Translations under genes and position numbers: made by a program
Shown here: positions 8,844-17,602 of the stretch, in pieces
Numbering within the stretch: position 1 is the stretch's first letter
Layout: each line of letters opens with the position of its first letter
Notes under the pieces: generated by a model
What the model was told of the DNA's origin: nothing
The model's input: only the letters and a program-made list of their open reading frames with translations
Database searches by the model: none
Assembly: GCA_025362495.1 (NCBI GenBank)
Contig: JANYGI010000192.1
Location: 1-40,961 of the forward strand
DNA from: Byssovorax sp.
GTDB taxonomy: Bacteria; Myxococcota_A; Polyangia; Polyangiales; Polyangiaceae
Direction of reading: 5' to 3'
DNA length: 40,961 nt

Positions 8844-9998
8844 TCACGACAGCAGGCTGCGCTCGAGCGCGGTGATCACCACGCGCTGCTGCGAGGCGAG
8901 CAGCCCGGGGAAGATCGGGAGAAACATCGTCTCTTGCGCGGCCGCCTCGGTCTCGGGGAGGTGCAGTCCGGCCATCTCCTCCTTGAACACCGGCTCGAAG
9001 TGGAGCGGTGGTATGCCGCGGCGGCAGGACACGTTGCGCTCGGCCATGCGTCGAACCACCTCTTCCGCAGGCACCTTGGCCGAGGGGGTGAGGCGGATGC
9101 AATACGAGGAGTAGGCGTGGGCCGCGTACGCGGGCACATGCGGCGGGCGGACCTCGTCGAAGCGGGCGAGGAGCTCGCCGTAGAGGCTCGCCTGCTCCGC
9201 GCGCTGCTCGAGCATGCGGTCGAGCTTCGTGAGCTGCACGACGCCGACGGCGGCCTGGAGGTCCGTCATCCGGTAGTTGTAGCCCGACTCGAAATACTGC
9301 TGAAACAGAGCACCCTTGGCCTGGTGGCGACGGAGATCCGACACCGAGGCGCCGGTGGATCGCAGCGTCCTCGCGCGCTCTGCCCACGCCTCGTTGTCGG
9401 TGACCAGCATCCCGCCTTCGCCGGTGGTGATCATCTTGCGCGGGTGGAAGCTGTAGCAGGTGGGGACGCCGTGACCGCCGACGTAGCGCCCCTTGTATTT
9501 CCCGCCGAAGGCCGTCGCCGCGTCGTCGATGAGGAGCAGGCCGTGCCGGTCGGCCACGGCGCGGAGGGCGTCCAGATCGGCCGGGAGGCCGATCTGATCG
9601 ACCATCATGATCGCTCGCGTGCGCGGGGTGATCCGCCGCTCGACGTCGGCTGGATCGAGGTTCAGCGTGTCGCGCTCGATGTCGACGAAGCGGGGCACGC
9701 CGCCGGCGATGAGCACCGCGTTGGCGTTGGCCATGCAGGTGAACGAGGGGAGCAGCACCTCGTCGCCGCGCTCGAGGCCCATCGTCTGCATCGCGAGGTG
9801 GAGGGCGCTCGTGGCCGAGTTGGTCGCCACGGCGTGCTTCGCGCCGACGAGCGCGGCGATCTTCTGCTCGAGCTCCGCGACCTTGGGGCCGAGGCTGATC
9901 CAGCCGGATGCGAGCACGTCGCGCACCGCGTTGCCCTCTTCTTCGCCCAACCACGGCCGCATCAGTGGGATGTGCTCGGAGAAGAGATCTTCGTTCAT
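8844..9998 (-). CDS. DegT/DnrJ/EryC1/StrS sugar aminotransferase
   Basis: A 384-residue PLP-dependent sugar aminotransferase. It begins [16 protein letters not shown], then has [26 protein letters not shown], and the PLP lysine at 188 in [14 protein letters not shown]. The later [17 protein letters not shown] matches the family. The residue after DDAA is Thr rather than the common Gln or His. It should add an amino group to a keto-sugar nucleotide. With the adjacent PglD/NeuD acetyltransferase it forms a pair like PglE/PglD, which makes 4-acetamido sugars; the 4,6-dehydratase of that pathway is not in this window. First gene of its set, transcribed divergently from the wbp-like operon across a 198-base spacer. 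Confidence 0.92.
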   Translation of the reverse strand: MNEDLFSEHIPLMRPWLGEEEGNAVRDVLASGWISLGPKVAELEQKIAALVGAKHAVATNSATSALHLAMQTMGLERGDEVLLPSFTCMANANAVLIAGGVPRFVDIERDTLNLDPADVERRITPRTRAIMMVDQIGLPADLDALRAVADRHGLLLIDDAATAFGGKYKGRYVGGHGVPTCYSFHPRKMITTGEGGMLVTDNEAWAERARTLRSTGASVSDLRRHQAKGALFQQYFESGYNYRMTDLQAAVGVVQLTKLDRMLEQRAEQASLYGELLARFDEVRPPHVPAYAAHAYSSYCIRLTPSAKVPAEEVVRRMAERNVSCRRGIPPLHFEPVFKEEMAGLHLPETEAAAQETMFLPIFPGLLASQQRVVITALERSLLS

Positions 9999-10109
9999 CT
10001 GGGTCGTTTACCGCGCGGCGCGCCGCGCGTCGCGGCGAAAGGACGCGGAGCCTAACACGCGGCCCGCGCGCGTCCACACCTTCGCCGGGCGGATCGCGGA
10101 ACCCGCGCA

Positions 10110-10138
10110 TTGAAACGAGGCCGACCTTGGGGTACTGG
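10110..10138 (+). promoter_or_regulatory. Possible sigma-70-type promoter for the wbp-like operon
   Basis: TTGAAA (10110-10115) and TACTGG (10133-10138) are separated by 17 bases, about 60 bases before the wbpD start. The -10 box is poor. The 198-base divergent spacer must hold promoters for both flanking operons; this is the best candidate I see for the plus strand. It also contains a GC-rich inverted segment near 10015-10030. Confidence 0.3.
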
Positions 10139-10196
10139 TAGCGCGTTCGCAGGGCCTGCTGCCCTTGCGCGACGAGCAACGCAGCGAGGTTCCCCG

Positions 10197-10691
10197 ATGA
10201 TTGCCGACGACGTCAAGCTCGGTCAGCACGTCAAGATATATCAGCCTACCCTGGTCAACCTCTACGGCTGCGAGATCGGCGACGGCTCGAGTATCGGCGC
10301 CTTCGTGGAGATCCGGCGGGGCGTGAAGCTCGGCAAGAACGTCAAGGTGCAGGCCTTCGCCTTCATCCCCGAGGGCGTCACCATCGAGGACGGCGTGTTC
10401 ATCGGGCCGCACGCTTGCTTCACCAACGACCTCTATCCGCGCGCCACCCGCCCGGACGGCTCGCTCCAGACAGCAGCGGACTGGAAGCAGGTCTCCACCA
10501 CGGTCAAGACCGGGGCGAGCATCGGCGCCAACGCCACCATCGTGTGCGGAGTCACCATCGGCGAGCACGCGATGGTCGCCGCAGGAGCCGTGGTCACGCG
10601 CGACGTGCCGCCTTACGCGCTGGTGATGGGGGTGCCTGCCCGCGTCACCGGCGACACCCGAACGCTCGACGAGGACCACGGCAAACAATGA
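10197..10691 (+). CDS. wbpD: WbpD-type UDP-sugar 3-N-acetyltransferase
   Basis: A 164-residue left-handed beta-helix acetyltransferase made almost wholly of hexapeptide turns: [39 protein letters not shown] then [42 protein letters not shown]. The FTNDLYPR signature is characteristic of the WbpD/WlbB family, which acetylates the 3-amino group of UDP-GlcNAc(3NH2)A. The next two genes encode the matching dehydrogenase and aminotransferase, which strengthens the call. GCGAGG precedes the ATG. Its stop overlaps the ATG of the dehydrogenase gene (ATGA, 10688-10691). Confidence 0.88.
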   Translation: MIADDVKLGQHVKIYQPTLVNLYGCEIGDGSSIGAFVEIRRGVKLGKNVKVQAFAFIPEGVTIEDGVFIGPHACFTNDLYPRATRPDGSLQTAADWKQVSTTVKTGASIGANATIVCGVTIGEHAMVAAGAVVTRDVPPYALVMGVPARVTGDTRTLDEDHGKQ

Positions 10692-11707
10692 TTGGAATCG
10701 GCGTCATCGGTTACGGGTACTGGGGCCCCAACCTGGTTCGAAACATGATGGAGACGCCTGGCGTGGTGGTCCGGTCCATCTGCGACGCGAGCCCGGCGCA
10801 GCGCGCGCGCGCGGCGGCCCGGTGCCCCTCGGCGCGGACCCTTGCCGATCCGCAGGAGCTCATCGCGGATCCCTCGATTGACGCGGTCGTCATCGCCACT
10901 CCGGTGACCACCCACTTCGAGCTCGCGGCGAAGGCGCTCGAGGCGGGCAAGCACGTCCTGGTCTCGAAGCCGATGACCGCGACCGTGGACGAGGCGTCGC
11001 GGCTCGTGGATCTCGCGGCGGCCCGGGGCAAGGTCCTGCTCGTCGATCACACCTTCGTTTACACCGGCGCGGTCCGTAAAATGAAGGAAATCATCGACAG
11101 CGGCTCGCTCGGGGAAGTGCTCTATTACGACTCGGTGCGGGTGAACCTCGGCCTGTTCCAGCGCGACGTGAACGTCATCTGGGATCTCGCCCCCCACGAC
11201 GCCTCGATCATCGAATACCTGGTCCCGAGTCAGCCCGTCGCCGTCTCAGCTCACGGCGTGAGCCACGTCCGTGGCCAGCCGGAGAACATCGCGTACGTCA
11301 CGCTCTTTTACCCGAACAACCTCATCGCCCACCTCCACGTCAACTGGCTCGCTCCGGTCAAGATCCGCCAGACGCTGATCGGCGGTACGCGGAAGATGAT
11401 CGTCTACAACGATCTCGAGACGAGCGAGAAGATCAAGGTCTACGACCGCGGCGTCGAGCTCACCGAGGTCGAGTCGACGCCCGAGAAGATTTATCCGCTC
11501 CTCGTCGCCTACCGCGCCGGCGACATGTTCGCGCCCAAGGTCGCGGACGCCGAAGCGCTCCGCGTCGAGGCCGCGCACTTCGTCGACTGCATCGAGCGGG
11601 GGACGCGCCCGCTCACCGATGGAGAGTCCGGCCTGCGCGTGGTGCGCATCCTCGAGGCCGCAACCGAGTCCATGGCCACTGGCAAGCTCGTAGAGCTCAA
11701 GCACTGA
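10688..11707 (+). CDS. wbpB: WbpB-type Gfo/Idh/MocA sugar-nucleotide dehydrogenase
   Basis: A 339-residue NAD(P)-dependent oxidoreductase of the Gfo/Idh/MocA family. The N-terminal Rossmann fold reads IGVIGYGYWGPNLVRN, followed by VVIATPVTTHFELAAKAL. The usual EKP motif appears as LVSKPMTATVDEAS: the Lys is kept and the Glu is replaced by Ser. The C-terminal alpha/beta domain includes NVIWDLAPHDASI. In the WbpB/WlbA pathway this enzyme oxidises C3 of UDP-GlcNAcA to the 3-keto sugar, which the WbpE aminotransferase then uses. Order wbpD-wbpB-wbpE with a 4-base overlap and a 14-base gap supports one transcript. Confidence 0.88.
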   Translation: MIGIGVIGYGYWGPNLVRNMMETPGVVVRSICDASPAQRARAAARCPSARTLADPQELIADPSIDAVVIATPVTTHFELAAKALEAGKHVLVSKPMTATVDEASRLVDLAAARGKVLLVDHTFVYTGAVRKMKEIIDSGSLGEVLYYDSVRVNLGLFQRDVNVIWDLAPHDASIIEYLVPSQPVAVSAHGVSHVRGQPENIAYVTLFYPNNLIAHLHVNWLAPVKIRQTLIGGTRKMIVYNDLETSEKIKVYDRGVELTEVESTPEKIYPLLVAYRAGDMFAPKVADAEALRVEAAHFVDCIERGTRPLTDGESGLRVVRILEAATESMATGKLVELKH

Positions 11708-11721
11708 GAAGGCATTCGAGC

Positions 11722-12834
11722 ATGATCCCGTTTGTCGATTTGAAGGCGCAGTATCACAGCATCAAACCCGAGATCGACGCGGCCATCGCGCGCGTCCTCG
11801 AGACCACGCAGTTCGTCCTCGGCAGCGAGGTCGCGGCCTTCGAAAAGGAGTTCGCACGCTACTGCGAGACCGATCAGGCGATCGGGGTCAACACCGGGAC
11901 GAGCGCCCTCCACCTCGCCCTCCTCGCCGCCGGCGTGTGCCCGGGCGACGAGGTGTTGACCACGCCGTTCACCTTCGTGGCGACGGTCGCGGCGATCGGC
12001 TACGCCGGCGCTCGCGCGACGTACGTCGACATCGATCCGAGGTCGTTCACGATCGATCCTGCGAAGATCGAGGAGGCGATCACCCCCCGCACCAGGGTGA
12101 TCATGCCCGTTCATCTCTACGGCCAGGCCGCGGACATGGATCCGATCCTCGAGATCGCGCGGCGCCGTGGTCTCGTGGTGATCGAGGACGCTGCCCAGGC
12201 CCACGCGGCGCGCTACAAGGGCAAGCGGCTCGGGAGCCTGGGAGATCTCGGCTGCTTCAGCTTCTACCCCGGGAAGAACCTCGGCGCCTACGGCGAGGGC
12301 GGCGCGGTGGTGACCAGCAACCCGGAATACACGGAGAAGATTCGCCTGCTCCGCGACTGGGGTGCTCCGGTCCGTTATCAGCACAAGCTCAAGGGGTACA
12401 ATTACCGACTCGAGGGCATGCAGGGCGCCATCCTGAACGTGAAGCTCCCGCGGCTAGACGCCTGGACGAACGCGCGTCGCGCTCACGCGGCCGAGTACAC
12501 CGCGGCGCTCGCCGGCAGCGGCGTCGAGACGCCGGCCGTGTGCGCGTACGGCGAGCACGTGTTTCACATCTACGCAGTGCGCACCCGGCAGCGCGCGGCG
12601 CTCCAGACGTTCCTCTCCGAGCGGCAGATCCAGACCGGGATTCATTACCCGATCCCGGTTCACCTCCAGGAGGCTTATGCGGATCCGGCCTACCCCCCGG
12701 GGAGCTTCCCGCACACGGAGGCGGCGGCGAGCGAGGTGCTGTCGCTCCCGATGTTCGCCGAGCTCACCTCCGAGCAAATTCGCGAGGTAGCCTCCGCGAT
12801 TCACGAGTTCGGGCGCACGAGCCGCGGAGCGTAA
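11722..12834 (+). CDS. wbpE: WbpE-type sugar 3-aminotransferase (DegT family)
   Basis: A 370-residue DegT/DnrJ/EryC1/StrS aminotransferase. It begins IPFVDLKAQYHSIKPEID, a start typical of the WbpE/WlbC group. It then shows TSALHLALLAAGV, VIEDAAQAHAARYKGKRLGS (the canonical DAAQ), the PLP lysine at 185 in SFYPGKNLGAYGEGG, and GYNYRLEGMQGAIL. The C-terminal IQTGIHYPIPVHLQEAY is also typical. It should aminate UDP-3-keto-GlcNAcA using glutamate. Its place directly after WbpB and close to WbpD argues for a UDP-2,3-diacetamido uronic acid product. Confidence 0.92.
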   Translation: MIPFVDLKAQYHSIKPEIDAAIARVLETTQFVLGSEVAAFEKEFARYCETDQAIGVNTGTSALHLALLAAGVCPGDEVLTTPFTFVATVAAIGYAGARATYVDIDPRSFTIDPAKIEEAITPRTRVIMPVHLYGQAADMDPILEIARRRGLVVIEDAAQAHAARYKGKRLGSLGDLGCFSFYPGKNLGAYGEGGAVVTSNPEYTEKIRLLRDWGAPVRYQHKLKGYNYRLEGMQGAILNVKLPRLDAWTNARRAHAAEYTAALAGSGVETPAVCAYGEHVFHIYAVRTRQRAALQTFLSERQIQTGIHYPIPVHLQEAYADPAYPPGSFPHTEAAASEVLSLPMFAELTSEQIREVASAIHEFGRTSRGA

Positions 12835-12838
12835 TCCC

Positions 12839-13816
12839 ATGAAGTCAATTGATCTCCGAGGTTGTCGCGCGCTCGTCACGGGGGGCGCCGGCCTGGTCGG
12901 CTCGCACATCGTCGATCAGCTCGTCGAGGCGGGCGCCGGCGACATCGTCGTGCTCGACAGCTTCGTCCGCGGTACCCGGAGCAACCTGGAGAAGGCGCTC
13001 ACTCACCCCGAGGTGCGCGTCGTCGAAGGGGACATCCGCGACACGGCGCTCCTGGCGCAACAGATGGAGGGAGTCGACATCCTCTTTCACCAGGCCGCGA
13101 TCCGAATCACCCAGTGCGCCGAGGAGCCGCGCCTGGCCGTCGACGTGCTGGTGAACGGGACGTTCAACGTGATTGAGGCCGCTGCCCGGGCGAACGTCAA
13201 GAAGGTGGTCGCGGCCTCCTCGGCCTCTGTCTACGGGCTCGCGTCGCAGTTCCCCACCGACGAGGATCATCACCCGTACGCGAATCGTACGCTCTACGGC
13301 GCGGCCAAGACCTTCAATGAAGGCCTGCTCCGCAGCTTCAACGAGATGTACGGGCTCGACTACGTCGCTCTCCGCTACTTCAACGTCTATGGCCCGCGGA
13401 TGGACATGCACGGTGTCTACACCGAGGTGCTGATCCGCTGGATGATGCGGATCATTGAGGGGAAAGCCCCGATCATCTTCGGCGACGGATTGCAGACGAT
13501 GGACTTCGTCTACATCGAGGACATCGCCCGGGCGAACCTCCTGGCCGCGCAGGCGGACGTCACCGATCGCGTCTTCAACGTCGCCAGCGGCCACGAGACC
13601 AGCCTGGGCGATCTCGCCCGGTCGCTGATGCGCGTGATGGGGGCCGATCTCCCGATCGAGTACGGGCCCGAGCGCAAGGCGAACCCGGTCCCGCGGCGGC
13701 TCGCCGATACCCGCGACGCCGAGAAAATGCTGGGTTTCCGCGCCACGGCCTCGCTCGACGAGGGGCTCGAGCGGCTGGTCACCTGGTGGAAGAAGGAGAG
13801 GAGTCGCACCTCGTGA
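12839..13816 (+). CDS. NAD-dependent nucleotide-sugar epimerase
   Basis: A 325-residue extended SDR enzyme. It has the NAD motif VTGGAGLVGSHIVDQL, then RGTRSNLEKAL, DILFHQAAIRITQCAEEPRL, the catalytic ASSASVYG, the YxxxK dyad in LYGAAKTFNEGLLR, and LRYFNVYGPRMDMHGVYTEV. It resembles UDP-glucose or UDP-GlcNAc 4-epimerases. It could set the gluco/galacto configuration of the amino sugar made by the wbp-like genes or of a separate building block. The ATG sits 5 bases after the wbpE stop. Its own stop overlaps the GTG of the next gene (GTGA, 13813-13816). Confidence 0.88.
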   Translation: MKSIDLRGCRALVTGGAGLVGSHIVDQLVEAGAGDIVVLDSFVRGTRSNLEKALTHPEVRVVEGDIRDTALLAQQMEGVDILFHQAAIRITQCAEEPRLAVDVLVNGTFNVIEAAARANVKKVVAASSASVYGLASQFPTDEDHHPYANRTLYGAAKTFNEGLLRSFNEMYGLDYVALRYFNVYGPRMDMHGVYTEVLIRWMMRIIEGKAPIIFGDGLQTMDFVYIEDIARANLLAAQADVTDRVFNVASGHETSLGDLARSLMRVMGADLPIEYGPERKANPVPRRLADTRDAEKMLGFRATASLDEGLERLVTWWKKERSRTS

Positions 13817-14997
13817 TCCCGATCATCAGGCCTCTGCTGGGGACCGAAGAGTCCGACGCCGTGACTGCCGTCCTCCAGTCGGGCTGGCTGACGCAGGGGA
13901 AGAAGGTCGCCGAATTCGAGCGAGATTTTGCGGCGGCCGTGGGCGCGCCCCACGCGTGCGCCGTCTCCAACTGCACGACCGCGCTCCACCTCGCGCTGAT
14001 GGTCGCCGGCGTCGGCCCCGGCGACGAGGTGATCACGGCGAGCCACTCGTTCATCGCCACGGCGAACGTGATCCGGTATTGCGGCGCTCTCCCGGTGTTC
14101 GTCGACGTCCAGCCGGGCACGTTCAACCTCGATCCCGCCCTCGTCGCCGCGGCGATCTCGCCCCGAACCAGAGCGATCCTCGTCGTTCATCAGATGGGCA
14201 TGCCCTCCGATTTGCATGCCCTCCTCGACCTCGCCGCCGCGCGCGGTGTCCCAGTGATCGAGGACGCAGCCTGCGCCGCGGGCAGCGAGATTGAGTGGCA
14301 AGGACGCTGGGAGCGGATCGGCAAGCCTCATGGCGTGATCGCCTGCTTCTCCTTTCATCCGCGGAAGATCCTCACGACCGGCGACGGCGGGATGATCACC
14401 ACCAGCAACCCGGACTACGACCGTCAGTTCCGCCTGCTCCGGCAACATGGCATGAGCGTCCCGGACTCGGTGCGGCATGGATCTCCTCAGGTGCTGTTCG
14501 AGGACTACCCGGTCGTCGGCTACAACTACCGGATGACGGACATTCAGGCCGCGGTGGGCGTCGAGCAGCTCCGACGCTTGCCGGCGCTGGTGGCGAGGCG
14601 GAGGGAGATCGCCGCGCGCTATCGAGCGCTCCTGGCCAACGTCCCTGGGCTGATCCTCCCCGTCGAGCCCGCCTGGGCGCGTACCAACTGGCAGAGCTTC
14701 TGTGTTCGCCTCCCCGACGGCCTCGGTCAGCGCGCGACGATGCAAGCCATGCTCGACGACGGGATCGCCACCCGGCGCGGCATCATGTGCACGCACCGCG
14801 AGCCGTCTTATCCGCGGACCACGTGGCTTTGCGGTGCCTGCCGGTCCACCGACGGCCAGGCGTGCGCGTGCCTCCGCGAGGGCGAGCGCGCCCAGGAGCA
14901 CTGCATCATTCTCCCGGTCTATCACCAGATGACCGACGCGGAGCAGGACCAGGTGGTCGATTCGTTGCTCCGGGCGTGCGGGGCTTCGAGAGGGTGA
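13813..14997 (+). CDS. DegT-family sugar aminotransferase with a cysteine-rich C-terminal insertion
   Basis: A 394-residue PLP aminotransferase: IPIIRPLLGTEESDAV, NCTTALHLALMVAGVGPGDE, VIEDAACAAGSEIEWQG, the PLP lysine at 185 in SFHPRKILTTGDGG, and [18 protein letters not shown]. Residues about 324-362 form an insertion holding six cysteines (CTHREPSY, WLCGAC, QACAC, EHC). It sits before the final helix at the place where the active-site entrance usually lies; the pattern could bind a metal. The GTG start at 13813 overlaps the epimerase stop and has GGAGAGGAG upstream; a GTG at 13786 is the alternative. The substrate is probably another keto-sugar nucleotide or sugar, distinct from the WbpE substrate. 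Confidence 0.88.
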   Translation: MIPIIRPLLGTEESDAVTAVLQSGWLTQGKKVAEFERDFAAAVGAPHACAVSNCTTALHLALMVAGVGPGDEVITASHSFIATANVIRYCGALPVFVDVQPGTFNLDPALVAAAISPRTRAILVVHQMGMPSDLHALLDLAAARGVPVIEDAACAAGSEIEWQGRWERIGKPHGVIACFSFHPRKILTTGDGGMITTSNPDYDRQFRLLRQHGMSVPDSVRHGSPQVLFEDYPVVGYNYRMTDIQAAVGVEQLRRLPALVARRREIAARYRALLANVPGLILPVEPAWARTNWQSFCVRLPDGLGQRATMQAMLDDGIATRRGIMCTHREPSYPRTTWLCGACRSTDGQACACLREGERAQEHCIILPVYHQMTDAEQDQVVDSLLRACGASRG

Positions 14998-15019
14998 GTC
15001 GGCCCCGAAGGCGCGCGCG

Positions 15020-17440
15020 ATGAGCCTCGCCACCAGGATCAAGGCCCTCTGGCAGGGGCCCACGATCGAGCGGATCCGGCGCGTCCTTTTGCCCCTCTCG
15101 TTCGTGGTGGCGACGCTCTACATGGGGGCGATCGTCCACAAGCACTACCCGCTTCAGAAGTGGCTCTTCCTTCGCTACGCCGGCTACTGGCTCGCGGGCG
15201 GGGTGTGGACGCTCGCGTGCCTCGGGGCGGGTCACCGGGCGCTCCGCGCGCTCGGGGCGCCGCGCGAGGGGCTGCGAGAGCAGGTCATCCTGAGCTTCGG
15301 TCTCGGTGTGCTCCTGTTCTTCCTCGGCGCGTTCGTCGCCGGGCTGCTCGGCCTCCTGCGCTGGCCGCTCTTCTTCGCGTTACCGCTGCTGCTCCTCGCC
15401 ATCGGGGGAAAGGCGCTCTTCCAGCTCGGTCGTCGCTGCCTGCGCGTCGCGCGGTTCGTCGTTCAGCGGCGCCATGCCTCCTCGCTCGGTGAGCGGCTCC
15501 TCGGCGCTGCGGTGGGCGTGCTCGCCGTGGTGGCGATCACCCTCGTCTACGCCAGCGTCATCCCGCCCGAGAACGCCTCCTTCGACGCCCGCTGGTATCA
15601 CCTCGGCATCGCCGAGCACTACGTGGCTCATGGTGGCATTCGCCCCTTCGCTGAGGGCTGGTACATGGGGGCCTTCCCCCACCTGGCGAGCGTCCTTTAC
15701 GCCTGGGCCTTCCTCGTGCCGACGGGGCGCCTCTTCGATCAGGTCGCCCTCTCGGCGCACCTGGAGTTCATCCTCTTTCTCTGGACGCTCGCCGGGGTAT
15801 CGGTCCTGACACGACGCCTGGTCCCGCGGGCGAGGCCGCGCTTCGCGTTCGCGGTGATGCTGCTCTTCCCGGGGCTCTACCTCTACGACTCGAGCCTCGC
15901 CCTCGGCGCCGATCACGTCGCGGCGTTCTGGGCTCCTCTGGTGTTCCTCACCTTCCTGCGCGCCTACCGGGATTTCACGCCCCGGAGCTTCGCGCTCGCC
16001 GCCGCCGCGCTCTCTGGACCGCTGCTGACCAAATACACTGCGGCCTCGCTCGTCGTCTTCCCCGTCCTCGGCCTCGGCTTCGGCCTGATGGTGAGGCTCG
16101 TCCGATCGGCTCGGGCGCGATCATTCGACCGCTCGCTGTGGCTCGGCCCGGTGACTGGCCTCCTGACCGGCCTGGTGATCACCGCGCCGCACTGGCTGAA
16201 AAACTGGCTATGGTACGGCAATCCCATCTACCCCATGGCCTCCGAGCACTTCCGGACTCGGCCCTGGTCGGCCTCGATCGCCGAGCTCTACAAGCTCCGT
16301 GGCGCCTCCGGCTGGGCGCCCAAGGGCCCGGCTTCGAGCAAGATCGCGGAGACGTTGGCGGCGGTCGTCACGTTCTCCTTCAAGCCCCATGACTGGCCGA
16401 AGTTCCACGGATCGGTGCCGGTGTTCGGCTCGCTCTTCACGCTGAGCATGGTGGCGTTGCCCTTCGCGCGCGGTACCCGACGGCTCTGGGCGCTGGCGAT
16501 CGCCGCGCACGTCGCCGTCTTCTTCTGGTACTGGACGCAGCACGAAGATCGGTATCTCCAGGCCGTCGTACCGTGGATGGCGGCCGTCACCGCCGCCGTC
16601 GTCACGCTGGCATGGCGGACCAGCGTCGCCAGCAGAGTGGCCGTCGGTAGCCTCCTCGTCCTCCAGCTGGTGTGGGGCGCCGACGTCTACTTCTTCCCTG
16701 CGCACGCGATGCTGGGCAGGGCGCCAATCAACCTGATGATCGATCTCATGGCCTCTGGCTACAAGCGCCAGTACGATGAGCGGCTCGAGGTGTTCGCGGA
16801 AGGAGCATCGATTGGAAAGGGCCTGCCGCCGGGCGCCAAGGTGCTCGTTCACGAGGCCAACAATCCACGCCTCGGGATCGGCGCCGAGGTCGTGACCGAC
16901 GTCGTCGGGTTCCAGGGCGGGCTGGACTACGGCCGACTCGATGGGCCACAGCAGGTCTTCGCGAAGCTGCACGGGATGGGGGTGACTCACGTCGCCTGGA
17001 AGGATCGGACCAGCCGGGGCACCGACAGCTACGCCGGCGATCTCGTCTTTCACGATTTTATCGCGCGCAACACGATCCGATCGAAGCCCCACGGCGGCTG
17101 GTCGGTCGCCGAGATCGTCGACGCGCGCGCCGATCCCGGCCTCTCGGATGACGTGCTCTTCCTCGGGTGCCAAACGACGTACGCTTGGGGGCTGTACGCG
17201 CGACACGACATGGTCGTCCCCGAGGTCGGATCCCACGCGAAATCGGAGTATCCGAGGCCGCGCTCTCCGATCGCTACCGAGGCCGAGGCCGGTCCGCTCG
17301 TCGCGCGCGCGCGCTACGTGGTGTTCGATGCGAAATGCGCGGGTCAGCTACCCGCTGGCGTGCAAGCGAGCTTCACCAACCTAGCTCAGCGCGGGGGCGC
17401 GCAGTTCTGGGGGCGCACCCCCGAGAAGCACTCCAGGTGA
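15020..17440 (+). CDS. Large GT-C-like multi-pass membrane protein
   Basis: An 806-residue protein with about 12 hydrophobic helices in residues 20-570, followed by a soluble C-terminal domain of about 230 residues. The first loop contains ENASFDARWYHLGIAEHYV, an acidic motif positioned as in GT-C (PMT/ArnT-like, family 39) glycosyltransferases that use polyprenyl-phosphate sugars. A later loop has WLKNWLWYGNPIYPM, another common GT-C feature. It probably transfers a lipid-linked sugar on the periplasmic side; a polymerase role is the alternative. It ends the plus-strand operon, 22 bases after the aminotransferase. The C-terminal domain (VLVHEANNPRLGIGAEVVTD and on) is not one I can assign. 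Confidence 0.75.
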   Translation: MSLATRIKALWQGPTIERIRRVLLPLSFVVATLYMGAIVHKHYPLQKWLFLRYAGYWLAGGVWTLACLGAGHRALRALGAPREGLREQVILSFGLGVLLFFLGAFVAGLLGLLRWPLFFALPLLLLAIGGKALFQLGRRCLRVARFVVQRRHASSLGERLLGAAVGVLAVVAITLVYASVIPPENASFDARWYHLGIAEHYVAHGGIRPFAEGWYMGAFPHLASVLYAWAFLVPTGRLFDQVALSAHLEFILFLWTLAGVSVLTRRLVPRARPRFAFAVMLLFPGLYLYDSSLALGADHVAAFWAPLVFLTFLRAYRDFTPRSFALAAAALSGPLLTKYTAASLVVFPVLGLGFGLMVRLVRSARARSFDRSLWLGPVTGLLTGLVITAPHWLKNWLWYGNPIYPMASEHFRTRPWSASIAELYKLRGASGWAPKGPASSKIAETLAAVVTFSFKPHDWPKFHGSVPVFGSLFTLSMVALPFARGTRRLWALAIAAHVAVFFWYWTQHEDRYLQAVVPWMAAVTAAVVTLAWRTSVASRVAVGSLLVLQLVWGADVYFFPAHAMLGRAPINLMIDLMASGYKRQYDERLEVFAEGASIGKGLPPGAKVLVHEANNPRLGIGAEVVTDVVGFQGGLDYGRLDGPQQVFAKLHGMGVTHVAWKDRTSRGTDSYAGDLVFHDFIARNTIRSKPHGGWSVAEIVDARADPGLSDDVLFLGCQTTYAWGLYARHDMVVPEVGSHAKSEYPRPRSPIATEAEAGPLVARARYVVFDAKCAGQLPAGVQASFTNLAQRGGAQFWGRTPEKHSR

Positions 17441-17473
17441 GCTGGCTGCCCGCGGTCAGCTTCTCATTCACAC

Positions 17474-17495
17474 GGCGAGGGCACGCGCCCTCGCC
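17474..17495. terminator. Perfect 9-bp hairpin between convergent genes
   Basis: GGCGAGGGC (17474-17482) and GCCCTCGCC (17487-17495) pair perfectly around an ACGC loop. The hairpin lies in the 162-base gap between the GT-C-like gene and the convergent sulfatase-like gene, so it could end both transcripts. There is no T tract on either side, so classical Rho-independent termination is not proven. Confidence 0.5.
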
Positions 17496-17602
17496 ATCCC
17501 GCACGCTTTGCCGTCGGGGCCCCACCACTCTGCGCACCGAAATGGCTAATTTGAGCCAAGTCCAGCTTTGGCACAGGCGGGCAAGATTCTCTGTCGCCTG
17601 TA

